Positions 34,277-42,579 of a DNA stretch of 64,000 bases are shown piece by piece (the stretch's first letter is position 1; every line of letters starts with the position of its first letter). Source of the stretch: an uncultured Bacteroidales bacterium (GTDB taxonomy: Bacteria > Bacteroidota > Bacteroidia > Bacteroidales > ML635J-15); assembly GCA_905234755.1 (NCBI GenBank), contig CAJOIT010000003.1:197135-261134 (forward strand), written 5' to 3'. Below the pieces are notes generated by a model. That model searched no databases, was not told where the DNA came from, and saw only the letters and a program-made list of their open reading frames with translations. A program made the position numbers and the translations under genes.

Positions 34277-34794
34277 TGGACGAGTATAATGTTGTATATC
34301 AGCACGAAGCAATCGAGTTTGTAACGGTAGCAAAGGAATTTGTCCGGTTGCTCGAAAATGCTCGCAACATGTCGAAGGATGATTTTATCGATCATTCGGT
34401 GAAGATGTTGCCGTTGCTCTACCAGAAAGGTGTTATGTTGCCCGAAATTACCGACTACGATGATAATTTCTCCGAAAAGTTTGTCGATGAGGCAACTTGG
34501 TCGTACATACAGCAGACAACATCGACAAGGCTCGATGAGGACGATGAGTTTGTGCAGGTGCAGGATGCAACAATGATGAGTTCGATGGATTCGATGAGCG
34601 TAGGCTTGTCGGAAATTTATGCTGACCTTTATCAAGAGATGGGCGACCTTGTTGGGGCGTACCGTATTGCAAACGACGATGTTATGCTTGCAGCATTGGC
34701 ATGTTGCCGAAACAATTTTCCCGATTATTGGGGAGTAAGGCTTCTTGCGCTGTTGAAGGCTCTCCATGAGATAAAGTACCGAAGAAATGATTGA
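34276..34794 (+). CDS. DUF5063 family protein
   Basis: The 172 residues are soluble and acidic, with YEIVTVAKEF-like YQHEAIEFVTVAKEFVRLLE at the N-terminus and a helical C-terminus (DLYQEMGDLVGAYRIAND). This is the DUF5063 layout of Bacteroidota, typically paired with a 3'-5' exonuclease as here. Function unknown. Start overlaps the previous stop (TAATG); its end overlaps the exonuclease start by 8 nt. Confidence 0.78.
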   Translation: MDEYNVVYQHEAIEFVTVAKEFVRLLENARNMSKDDFIDHSVKMLPLLYQKGVMLPEITDYDDNFSEKFVDEATWSYIQQTTSTRLDEDDEFVQVQDATMMSSMDSMSVGLSEIYADLYQEMGDLVGAYRIANDDVMLAALACCRNNFPDYWGVRLLALLKALHEIKYRRND

Positions 34795-35374
34795 ACAACC
34801 GTATCGTCCCAATATTACACCTGATGAAATATTGAAGTTGCCGTTGTATGCCTACGATGGCGAGGTGGTTTGTGTAGATACTTTGGAGAAATTCCGTGAG
34901 GTGAAGGATGAACTTTTCCTCGAAACGCTTTGGGGCTTCGATACCGAAACCAAGCCTTGCTTCAAGAAAGGGGCGGCAAATAGGAAGAATGTCGCTTTGT
35001 TGCAGTTGAGCAGTAGGGAAAAGACATACATATTCAGACTCAATATGATAGGATTGCCTGTGGAACTATGCAACTTGCTTTCTTCCGACAGGTTTACGAA
35101 GATTGGTCTTTCGAGCCGTGATGATATTAAGGGATTGCAGAAACTTGCGCCTTTCGAGCCTGCTGGATTCATTGATTTACAGAGTATTGTACCTGAATTT
35201 GGCATCGAGGAGAAAGGTTTGCGCAAGTTGGCTGCCATTGTGTTGGGCGTAAGAATCTCAAAGTCGCAGCAACTTAGCAACTGGGAAAGCGATGTGCTTA
35301 CAGAAAAGCAAATCCGTTATGCAGCTACCGATTCATGGGTAACGCGGAAAATATTTGTTGAGTTAAACAAGTAG
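34787..35374 (+). CDS. 3'-5' exonuclease domain protein (RNase D-like, DEDD fold)
   Basis: The 195 residues show WGFDTETKPCF (Exo I, Asp and Glu), VALLQLSS, a degenerate Exo II near IGLSSRDDIKGL (Asp) and YAATDSWVTRKIF (Exo III, Asp with Tyr at -4). There is no HRDC domain, so it is the short form. It likely trims RNA or DNA 3' ends; the Bacteroidota group is uncharacterised. Its stop TAG is the first part of the palindromic repeat that follows. Confidence 0.87.
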   Translation: MIEQPYRPNITPDEILKLPLYAYDGEVVCVDTLEKFREVKDELFLETLWGFDTETKPCFKKGAANRKNVALLQLSSREKTYIFRLNMIGLPVELCNLLSSDRFTKIGLSSRDDIKGLQKLAPFEPAGFIDLQSIVPEFGIEEKGLRKLAAIVLGVRISKSQQLSNWESDVLTEKQIRYAATDSWVTRKIFVELNK

Positions 35375-35512
35375 CGACGCAATGCATTGCGTCTAAACTG
35401 CAATGAGTTGCGTCGAAATTACAATGCGTTGCATCTAGAGAAATATACATAGAGTAGCGACGCAATGCTTTGCATCGAAAGTGTTTTGCGTCGAAAGTGC
35501 GTTGAGTTGAAA
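35375..35512. repeat. GACGCAA/TTGCGTC palindrome cluster (repeat family A, site 1)
   Basis: At least five imperfect units follow the exonuclease stop. The first contains the perfect 18-bp palindrome GACGCAATGCATTGCGTC (35376-35393). A second run starts at 35454 (TAGCGACGCAATGC). The rest of the gap to 35681 holds the predicted promoter of the next gene and AT-rich text. Confidence 0.65.
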
Positions 35513-35658
35513 AGGCAACATATTGTAGTATATGAAAAATTAATTAATTGTCAGATTGTTAATTGTAATTTCCTGATTACTAGTAAGAATGCATATTTAT
35601 TAAACCTCGTTGTTCACAAATAAACAGTTCATCGGGGTGCTAGTAGTTGTAAATGTGG

Positions 35659-35666
35659 TAATTTTG
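35659..35666 (+). promoter_or_regulatory. Predicted -7 box for the zeta-like gene
   Basis: TAATTTTGCAT matches TAnnTTTG, 28 nt before the ATG at 35694 and 16 nt before an alternative ATG at 35682. Both starts remain possible. Confidence 0.5.
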
Positions 35667-35693
35667 CATCGTCAAAAATTGATGATATACAAT

Positions 35694-36269
35694 ATGAATA
35701 TGTATGTAATTGCCGGATGCAATGGGGCAGGGAAGACCACTGCTTCATATTCCATACTTCCAGAAATGCTGGAATGTACGCGGTTCATCAATTCAGACGA
35801 AATAGCCAAGGAGTTGTCGACACAGACGAGAGGCATTAAGTTCGAGGCAACAAGAATAATGCTTTCGCGCATGTATGCACTCATCGAGGAAGGAAGCGAT
35901 TTTGCTTTTGAGACAACATTGGCGACCAAGACATTCAAGGCTATAATAAAGAAGGCAAAGGACAAGGGTTATAAGGTAACTCTTGTTTTCTTTTGGCTTG
36001 ATACTCCTGAACTTGCTCTGCGCCGTGTGCAGGAACGAGTGGCGCATGGTGGTCACGATGTGCCAAAGGATGTGGTTTACAGACGCTATGTGGCTGGAAC
36101 CCGTTATCTTTCACAGATATATATTCCTATATCTGATTACTGGATGATAATCGACAATTCCAACAATCCTTTCAAGCTCATTGCCGATGGTGCCAAGGAA
36201 GAAGTCTTGAATGTTTATGACGAAGATGTTTTTAATCAAATAATTATAGATGGAAAATTGCGAAATTAA
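35694..36269 (+). CDS. Zeta-toxin-like P-loop kinase
   Basis: The product is ~191 residues from ATG 35694 (MNMYVIAGCNGAGKTT); ATG 35682 adds four residues. The Walker A motif is GCNGAGKTTAS, followed by FINSDEIAKELS (the Asp in the position of the zeta catalytic base) and FAFETTLATKTF, which is the zeta/COG4185 pattern. LRRVQERVAHGGHDVP is the lid region with the basic residues. True zeta toxins phosphorylate UDP-N-acetylglucosamine; many COG4185 members are uncharacterised. The overlapping small downstream gene is the usual companion. Confidence 0.8.
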   Translation: MNMYVIAGCNGAGKTTASYSILPEMLECTRFINSDEIAKELSTQTRGIKFEATRIMLSRMYALIEEGSDFAFETTLATKTFKAIIKKAKDKGYKVTLVFFWLDTPELALRRVQERVAHGGHDVPKDVVYRRYVAGTRYLSQIYIPISDYWMIIDNSNNPFKLIADGAKEEVLNVYDEDVFNQIIIDGKLRN

Positions 36270-36423
36270 AGAACTACGAAAGAAAATTCTTAATGGATTG
36301 AATCTTTCTTATCGAAAATTATTGGAGTCGAGAAAACAGCAGAACGAAACACTGGTTGTTTCGGAAGGTGGTAAAGTTGTATTACTTGAGGCAAAAAAGG
36401 TTAGATTAAAAGTTTATAAATAG
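36250..36423 (+). CDS. Short companion protein of the zeta-like kinase (antitoxin candidate)
   Basis: The 57 residues (MENCEIKELRKKILNGLNLS, then a helix rich in Lys/Arg, then TLVVSEGGKVVLLEAKKV) overlap the end of the kinase gene by 20 nt. Small proteins with the ending [TL]..SEDGKI.....AK next to COG4185 kinases are common in Bacteroidota and are treated as partners or antitoxins. The stop is followed by GAT and then the ATG of the transketolase gene, so all three look co-transcribed. Confidence 0.7.
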   Translation: MENCEIKELRKKILNGLNLSYRKLLESRKQQNETLVVSEGGKVVLLEAKKVRLKVYK

Positions 36424-36426
36424 GAT

Positions 36427-37275
36427 ATGGATAAAGTTGCCGAATTACAGACAATTGCAAGGCAGGTAAGACGTGACCTGCTGAGAATGATTCATGCAAA
36501 AAAATCGGGACATCCGGGTGGTTCGCTTGGCGTAACCGACTTGATGGTTACATTGTACTTCGATGTGATGGAACACGATCCCAAGAATTTCGACATCAAC
36601 GGAAAAGGTCAGGACTTGTTTTTCCTGTCGAACGGACACACATCGGCTGCATGGTACAGCGTTCTTGCTCGTGCAGGGTATTTCCCAGTGGAGGAACTCA
36701 AGACTTTCCGCGCTATAAATTCCCGTTTGCAGGGACATCCGACAACTGCTGAAGGTTTGCCGGGAATCCGTATTGCTTCGGGTTCGCTCGGACAAGGCTT
36801 GTCGGCTGCTTGTGGAGCTGCGCTTGCAAAGAAGCTCAATGCCGACAATCATACAGTTTTCTGCTTGATGGGTGATGGCGAAATCGAGGAAGGTCAGGTT
36901 TGGGAGGCTGCAATGTTTGCAAATGCCCGCGAAATCGACAACCTTGTTGCTTTTGTCGACCTCAACCGTAAGCAGATTGACGGTACTACCGAAGATGTCA
37001 TGAAACTTGGCGATGTTAAGGCTAAGTGGGAAGCATTTGGTTGGTATGTACTCGAGTGCAACGGTAACGACATTGCCGACTTGCGCAAGACCATCAACGA
37101 TGCCAAAGGTCATCTCGGCAACAAGAAGCCTGTAATCGTGCTCATGAAGACCGAAATGGGTATGGGTGTTGATTTTATGATGGGTACCCACAAGTGGCAT
37201 GGCACTCCGCCAAACGATGAACAACTTGCAGCAGCTTTGGCTCAGTTGCCCGAAACTCCATTAGGAGACTATTAA
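36427..37275 (+). CDS. Transketolase, N-terminal (thiamine diphosphate-binding) subunit
   Basis: The 282 residues match the first half of transketolase: KSGHPGGSLGVTDL, SNGHTSAAWYSVLA, HPTTAEGLPGI..ASGSLGQG and the ThDP motif GDGEIEEGQVWEAAMFA. Split transketolases need a C-terminal subunit for the pyrimidine and C-terminal domains; it is usually the next gene, but here an intrinsic terminator and a VWA gene follow. It acts in the pentose phosphate pathway once paired. It sits 3 nt after the small toxin-partner gene. Confidence 0.92.
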   Translation: MDKVAELQTIARQVRRDLLRMIHAKKSGHPGGSLGVTDLMVTLYFDVMEHDPKNFDINGKGQDLFFLSNGHTSAAWYSVLARAGYFPVEELKTFRAINSRLQGHPTTAEGLPGIRIASGSLGQGLSAACGAALAKKLNADNHTVFCLMGDGEIEEGQVWEAAMFANAREIDNLVAFVDLNRKQIDGTTEDVMKLGDVKAKWEAFGWYVLECNGNDIADLRKTINDAKGHLGNKKPVIVLMKTEMGMGVDFMMGTHKWHGTPPNDEQLAAALAQLPETPLGDY

Positions 37276-37301
37276 AATTGAATTTGCGAGATTTTTATAT
37301 G

Positions 37302-37334
37302 ACGGCGTTTCCATTGGGAGATGCCGTTTTTTTT
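37302..37334 (+). terminator. Terminator after the transketolase subunit
   Basis: ACGGCGTTTCC and GGAGATGCCGT pair around ATTG, followed by eight Ts. A strong rho-independent terminator 27 nt after the stop. Confidence 0.85.
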
Positions 37335-37349
37335 GTTATTTTATTTTTT

Positions 37350-37357
37350 TATTTTTG
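37350..37357 (+). promoter_or_regulatory. Predicted -7 box for the VWA gene
   Basis: TATTTTTGCAC lies 18 nt before the ATG at 37375; it matches TAnnTTTG. Confidence 0.5.
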
Positions 37358-37374
37358 CACCATAAAATAATTTT

Positions 37375-38769
37375 ATGAAGAAGATAGTCCTCATCATATT
37401 GTCCATCTTGGTTTCAATGCTTGCTTTTTCGCAGACACGCAAACCAGTAGTCGAAGAGCCGGAACCTCCGCTAACCCGCATACTTTTTATTTTCGATGCG
37501 TCGATGAGTATGTCCGACAAGTGGGAGGGGGCGCAGAAGTTCGTGAAGGCTCGCGAGTTGATGTTCGAACTGTTGGATTCGCTTGAAAGGGTTCAAAAGC
37601 AGCATCCGCTCGAGGTGGCTTTGCGCGTTTACGGTCACCAAAGTCCTGTGCCTCCGCAGGATTGCCATGATTCCAAGCTGGAAGTGTCGTTCGGTGAGCG
37701 CACTATCGGACTTATCCGCGACAAACTGATGTCAATAGAGCCCAAGGGAACAACACCGATTGCCTATTCGCTCGGACGGAGCGAGGAGGACTTTCCCGAA
37801 GGAAACGACAGCCGAAACATAATAATCCTCGTTACCGATGGCATAGAAATGTGTCAGGGCGACCCATGTGAGGTGAGTGCTGCCTTGCAGAAGAAAGGTG
37901 TTGTACTGAAACCTTACATTATCGGCATTAACATTGATGTCAAACAGGCGGATATGCTCGCTTGTATGGGCAATTACTTCGATGCAGGAAACGCTGGTCA
38001 GTTCCGTCAGGCAATAAAGACCATTGTTTCGGAGGTAACATCGCTGACGGCTGTGCGCGTGAATCTGCTTGATATCAACGGCAAGCCCACCGAAACCAAT
38101 GTGGCAATGTCGTTCCACGATATGACATCGGGCGATGTTCGCTACACCTATATGCACACGATGAACGCTGAAGGTCAGCCCGATACGATTTATCTTGATG
38201 TGCTTTCGCAGTACAAGTTGAAGGTGCATACGGTTCCGCCTGTCTATAAGGACGGCATAAGCATTGAGGAAGGCAAGTTGAACATCATTGATGTTCCTGC
38301 TCCACAGGGCACTTTGGTGGTCGATGTTAAGGGCGATGACCCTGCCGATTCCGACATAAAGTGCATAATCCGTGAGACTGGTTTGCCACACACAATTCAT
38401 ACTATCGATGCTGATAAAAAGCAGAAACTCATTGTAGGTCAGTACGATTTGGAAATACTTACCATGCCGCGCACATATGTCAATGCGGTACGCATTGACC
38501 AAGGCAAGTTGCGCAAGATTGATATTGCCCAACCCGGAACCGTTGTAATAAACTTCCGCAGTCCTGCCTTTGGTACGCTTTTGCACCAGAATGGTGACAT
38601 TCTAACCGATATTTACGAATTTTCTCCCGACAAGACGCATTACAAGTTGCGTTTGCAACCCGGTTATTACCGCGTTGTTTATCGTGAACAAAAAAGCCAT
38701 TCCGCTAAAAATTCGGCAGAATTCAAGTTCCGCGTGAAGTCGGGAGAAATGACTGTGCAAAATCTGTAA
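37375..38769 (+). CDS. Exported von Willebrand factor A domain protein
   Basis: The 464 residues have a signal peptide ending near LAFSQ. The VWA domain (~33-210) has a complete metal-ion-dependent adhesion site: DASMSMS (41-47), the Thr in KGTTPI (~126) and VTDGIE (~153). The rest holds about three repeats of a beta module (YKLKVHTVPP...GKLNIIDVPAPQG, YDLEILTMPRT...GKLRKIDIAQPG, YRVVYREQK...SGEMTVQNL). It is probably a periplasmic or surface scaffold; partners are unknown. It stands alone with its own promoter. Confidence 0.85.
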   Translation: MKKIVLIILSILVSMLAFSQTRKPVVEEPEPPLTRILFIFDASMSMSDKWEGAQKFVKARELMFELLDSLERVQKQHPLEVALRVYGHQSPVPPQDCHDSKLEVSFGERTIGLIRDKLMSIEPKGTTPIAYSLGRSEEDFPEGNDSRNIIILVTDGIEMCQGDPCEVSAALQKKGVVLKPYIIGINIDVKQADMLACMGNYFDAGNAGQFRQAIKTIVSEVTSLTAVRVNLLDINGKPTETNVAMSFHDMTSGDVRYTYMHTMNAEGQPDTIYLDVLSQYKLKVHTVPPVYKDGISIEEGKLNIIDVPAPQGTLVVDVKGDDPADSDIKCIIRETGLPHTIHTIDADKKQKLIVGQYDLEILTMPRTYVNAVRIDQGKLRKIDIAQPGTVVINFRSPAFGTLLHQNGDILTDIYEFSPDKTHYKLRLQPGYYRVVYREQKSHSAKNSAEFKFRVKSGEMTVQNL

Positions 38770-38876
38770 TTGCTGAATATTAATATTTCTTGTCCGCTAA
38801 AACGTTGAGGATGCAACCGAACTATACTTTATCAGTCTGTTATGCAAGTAGTTTTCTATTAGGGTTTGGTGTTAAT

Positions 38877-39036
38877 TGTCATTCCGAAAGCCAGACTGAA
38901 CACGCGATGCCGAAGGAGGAGCGTTGTGAAGACGGCTGTCCGGAATCTCCTTTTGATATATTATTAAGGAGATTACGCACTGGCAGGCTCACAAGCAACG
39001 TGCCTTATGCAGTTCGCTTTGCCATGTGAAATGACA
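38877..39036. repeat. Large intergenic inverted repeat (TGTCATT...AATGACA)
   Basis: The 304-nt gap 38770-39073 holds a 160-nt element bounded by TGTCATTCCG and GAAATGACA, with an inner GGAATCTCC and AAGGAGATT. It resembles, from memory, the common 'GTCATTCCGA...GGAATCT' REP-like elements. The reading frame inside it has no coding character. Nothing else is seen in the gap. Confidence 0.5.
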
Positions 39037-39073
39037 TAGTAATACTTTTGGTGGACAGTCTAAAACATTCATT

Positions 39074-41359
39074 ATGAGAAATTTTTTCTTTACCCTTATT
39101 TGCTTTGCCATTGTGCTTTGCTCGTGTTCAAGCCACAATTCGGTGGTGCTTTCGCAAAATGATGATTATGTTATTGTGTTTGAAGGTGATACTTCTGGAT
39201 ATGATTACATGGCAGCACACGAGTTGAGCGGTTTTCTTGCCGAAATATTCGGACATGATTATCCAGTTGTTACTTGCGACGAGTATGATGGTAGAAATGC
39301 CATTTCGATAGGTTGTAATGCTATTTCGCAGGACATTTGCAAAAAGTATTCTGATGATATTCATGATGATGGATTCTTGATTCATACAGAGGAACACAAT
39401 CTTTATATATATGGAAATCAAGAAATAGCATCGCTGTATGCTGTTTATCACCTACTCGAAAATTATCTTGGTTGCACATATACAGGTATAAACAGCGTAC
39501 AAGTAGAAAAACAGTATGGAGCGGTAGAACTTGACTTGCATGTTGTGCAGAATCCATCCTTTCGTTACCGTGAGACCTTGCAGTTGATTCCCAATGCCGA
39601 TCCTCGTTATGCTAAATGGCACAAGTTGCACAATCGTGCCGATTTCAATAGCGAATGGGGACTTTTTGTCCATACTTTCAAGGATTTGGTGCCAGTTTCG
39701 GAGTATTTTGAAATCCATCCAGAATGGTTTTCAGAAATGAATGGCAGAAGAGTGCGTGATGGACAGTTGTGCCTTAGTAATCCCGAAGTGCTTGAGGTGC
39801 TTTGTCGTAACCTTGAAGCATTGATGAAGGAAAATCCTGACAAGAAGATTTGGTCGGTGTCGCAGAACGACAACGAATCGTCGTGCCAGTGCGAGAATTG
39901 CCGGCGCTTGGATTCCATTTATGGCGGTCAGTCGGGGACAATGATATGGTTTGTCAACCAGGTTGCCGAGCGTTTTCCTGACAAGGAGATTTCAACGCTT
40001 GCATATCAGCAGACGCGACATGCACCAAAGAACATAAAGCCGGCAGACAATGTGAACATAATGCTTTGTTCCATTGAATGTCCGCGCCATAGACCAATTT
40101 CCGCCGATTCGTCGGAACATTCGTTTCACCGCGATTTGGCTGACTGGACAGCACTGACAAGCAATATTTTCCTATGGGATTATGTGGTGCAGTTTCGCAA
40201 CTATATGGACCCGTTTCCGAATTTGCATGTAATTCAACCCAACTTGCAGGATTTTTACAAGCATGGCATTCCGATGATTTTCGAGCAGGGTTCAAATCAG
40301 AACATTACCGAAAACTATGAATGGCGCACTTATCTCATTGCGCATTTGCTGTGGAATGTAAATCTCGATGTTGACAGTCTGCGAACCCGTTTCCTTGATG
40401 CGCATTATGGGAAAAATCGTTCCGAATTTGTTGCAAAGTATTACGATACAATGCAAAAGGCATTGGTGGAGTCGGGCAAAGGCTTGAATATTTATGGTTA
40501 TCCCATTGATGCAAAGGATAGTTATCTGTCGCCAGATAAGATTGCAGAATATCGTAAATTTTTCGCATCGGCGTACGCAGTGAAGCCTTACGATGGTTGT
40601 TCTGATTCGGAAGCAAAAACTTATGATGACCATCTGCGTCTGCTTGAAATGCCGCTTGATTTTGCCACTCTCGATTTGTCGCTGTATGAAATAAGTCCTG
40701 AATTGTCGTTTTTTACAACTGATGGCAATGGCAATAGGATTGCAAGACCTGAAATGTTGGATATGGCGCAAAGGTTTGTTGATGATTGTGCTCGGCTTGG
40801 TGTAAAGCAACTTGACGAGGCAAAATATACTCCTAAACAGATGCAGGAGAACATTGCCAATATTGTTGCAAAGTCAACGGGAAAGAATCTCGCTTTGGGC
40901 AAGCAGGTTACATGTTCAACCGAATGGAGCAATACATACGATGTCGGTGGCCCAAAGGCGTTGACTGATGGCAAGGTCGGATTGATGAATTATTATTATA
41001 ACTGGCTTGGCTTTCAAGGAAATGACATGGATGTTGTTGTGGATTTGGAAGCTGAAAATAATATTTCCGAAGTTAGTGCCGATTTCTTGTTTTATCCCTT
41101 GTCGTGGATTTTTGCTCCCAAGTGTGTAACTTGCTATGTGTCGGCAAATGGCAGAAATTGGCGAGAAGTAGGTCGCAAGTCATACGAGAATGAGGAATCG
41201 TTGGCAGAATGCAAGATTGTAGGCTTCAAATTTCTAGTTTCGGAGCAGAATGTCAGGTATGTACGACTGAAAGCTGAATCCTTGCGTGTTAATCCAGAAT
41301 GGCATCGTGGGGTAGGGCAACCCTGCTGGATTTTCTGCGACGAAATGGTTGTAAGGTAA
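39074..41359 (+). CDS. DUF4838 lipoprotein with C-terminal F5/8C (discoidin) domain
   Basis: The 761 residues have a leader ending in IVLCSC (lipobox). Residues ~25-140 look like the N-terminal beta/alpha domain of alpha-glucuronidase and GH20-type glycosidases (NAISIGCNAIS, LYAVYHLLENYLGCTY). DUF4838 follows (~165-530: SQNDNESSCQCENCRRLD, IFEQGSNQNITENYEWR). A carbohydrate-binding discoidin domain ends the protein (ALGKQVTCSTEWS, ALTDGK, VRYVRLKAES). It is likely a surface glycan-degrading lipoprotein; the substrate is unknown. No SusC/D pair is adjacent. Confidence 0.87.
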   Translation: MRNFFFTLICFAIVLCSCSSHNSVVLSQNDDYVIVFEGDTSGYDYMAAHELSGFLAEIFGHDYPVVTCDEYDGRNAISIGCNAISQDICKKYSDDIHDDGFLIHTEEHNLYIYGNQEIASLYAVYHLLENYLGCTYTGINSVQVEKQYGAVELDLHVVQNPSFRYRETLQLIPNADPRYAKWHKLHNRADFNSEWGLFVHTFKDLVPVSEYFEIHPEWFSEMNGRRVRDGQLCLSNPEVLEVLCRNLEALMKENPDKKIWSVSQNDNESSCQCENCRRLDSIYGGQSGTMIWFVNQVAERFPDKEISTLAYQQTRHAPKNIKPADNVNIMLCSIECPRHRPISADSSEHSFHRDLADWTALTSNIFLWDYVVQFRNYMDPFPNLHVIQPNLQDFYKHGIPMIFEQGSNQNITENYEWRTYLIAHLLWNVNLDVDSLRTRFLDAHYGKNRSEFVAKYYDTMQKALVESGKGLNIYGYPIDAKDSYLSPDKIAEYRKFFASAYAVKPYDGCSDSEAKTYDDHLRLLEMPLDFATLDLSLYEISPELSFFTTDGNGNRIARPEMLDMAQRFVDDCARLGVKQLDEAKYTPKQMQENIANIVAKSTGKNLALGKQVTCSTEWSNTYDVGGPKALTDGKVGLMNYYYNWLGFQGNDMDVVVDLEAENNISEVSADFLFYPLSWIFAPKCVTCYVSANGRNWREVGRKSYENEESLAECKIVGFKFLVSEQNVRYVRLKAESLRVNPEWHRGVGQPCWIFCDEMVVR

Positions 41360-41385
41360 GGAAGGCAAAAATAGGCTGTTGATTC

Positions 41386-41442
41386 TTGCCCCCTGGCGTT
41401 ATGTCTTTAACGGCATTAACGGTCTTAAAGACAGGGGGGCAA
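41386..41442. repeat. Hairpin repeat, copy 2 (G/C-capped element)
   Basis: TTGCCCCC and GGGGGGCAA form the outer stem, and TGTCTTTAA/TTAAAGACA an inner perfect stem. It lies between converging genes, so it may also terminate both. Same architecture as 9936-9990. Confidence 0.65.
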
Positions 41443-41519
41443 AATAACACAGCAGCCTATTAAAATATGATTTCAAACCAGAAACCTAGAAACAGCGAAG
41501 CGTCAAACTGGCGAAGCCC

Positions 41520-42578
41520 TTACATGAACAATGCCATTATATAATAAGTAAGCATACCGATTGCTGCGCTGACGGGGATTGTGATTATCCATGCAACAAT
41601 TAGTTCCAATGTAACGCCCCAGCGCACAGCCGAAAGTCGCTTGATTGAACCAACGCCCATGATACTACCAGAAATCACATGTGTTGTACTAACGGGAACA
41701 CCAAGATGTTGAGTTATGAAAAGCGTTATTGCACCAGCTGTCTGCGAGCAGAATCCTTCGACTGGGGTTATCTTGGTAATGCGGTTTCCCATTGTCTTTA
41801 TGATTTTCCATCCGCCCGACATTGTGCCTATTGCAATTGCTGTAATACATGCTATTGGAATCCAACTTGGTGCTCCTGTGAGATTTGCGCCAGAACCAGC
41901 ATTGGTTATTGTATCGGGTTGGAGCCATTCGCTAAGACCATCGAAACCGAACTGAGCTCCGTAAGCAACCATTGCACAGGCGATTAGACCAATTTCCTTC
42001 TGCGAGTCGTTAAGACCATGACCGATGCTTAAGCATGCTGATGAAAGCAGTTGTAGACGCTTGAACCATTTGTCGGCTTTGTGTGGTTTTGCTTTGCGGG
42101 CAATCCAGTAAAGCAGTATGGTTATCAGGTTGCCACCGATGAATCCGATTAGCGGTGCAATAAAAATGAAAAGTGCTATGTATCCAACTGTTGACCAGTG
42201 TACGGCTTCCCAGCCCTTGGCGGCAACGGCAGCACCAGTAAGACCGCCGATGAGAGTGTGCGAAGAACTGGATGGTATTCCTTTCCACCAGGTTATTAAA
42301 CTCCATGTTATTGCTGCAACAAGTCCAGCTATCAGCAAAGGCATTGTTACTGATGCTTCCTCGACTGTTTTTTGAACTGTGTTGGCAATGTTGAATCCAA
42401 GCAAGTATTCGGCAATAAAGAAAGCGACAAAGTTGAAGAATGCCGACCATATTACCGCTTGGGTGGGGGAGAGTACTCGTGTTGAAACTACGGTTGCAAT
42501 CGAGTTGGCGGCATCGTGGAAGCCGTTGATAAAGTCGAAGGCTATGGCGAGGATTATGATTGCAATCAGGTAGCCCAT
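41520..42578 (-). CDS. PiT family inorganic phosphate transporter
   Basis: The 352 residues are very hydrophobic with about ten helices. The two PiT signatures are present: DFINGFHDAANSIATVVSTR near the N-terminus and LGVPVSTTHVISGSIMGVG near the C-terminus, plus SSSHTLIGGLTGA. It couples Pi uptake to protons or Na+. It follows the DUF47 gene by one base, the usual pairing. Confidence 0.95.
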   Translation of the reverse strand: MGYLIAIIILAIAFDFINGFHDAANSIATVVSTRVLSPTQAVIWSAFFNFVAFFIAEYLLGFNIANTVQKTVEEASVTMPLLIAGLVAAITWSLITWWKGIPSSSSHTLIGGLTGAAVAAKGWEAVHWSTVGYIALFIFIAPLIGFIGGNLITILLYWIARKAKPHKADKWFKRLQLLSSACLSIGHGLNDSQKEIGLIACAMVAYGAQFGFDGLSEWLQPDTITNAGSGANLTGAPSWIPIACITAIAIGTMSGGWKIIKTMGNRITKITPVEGFCSQTAGAITLFITQHLGVPVSTTHVISGSIMGVGSIKRLSAVRWGVTLELIVAWIITIPVSAAIGMLTYYIMALFM

Positions 42579-42579
42579 T

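Noticed and set aside
38790..39029. 79-codon plus-strand frame in the gap before the DUF4838 gene
   Set aside because: It lies within a large inverted repeat and has no recognisable protein character.
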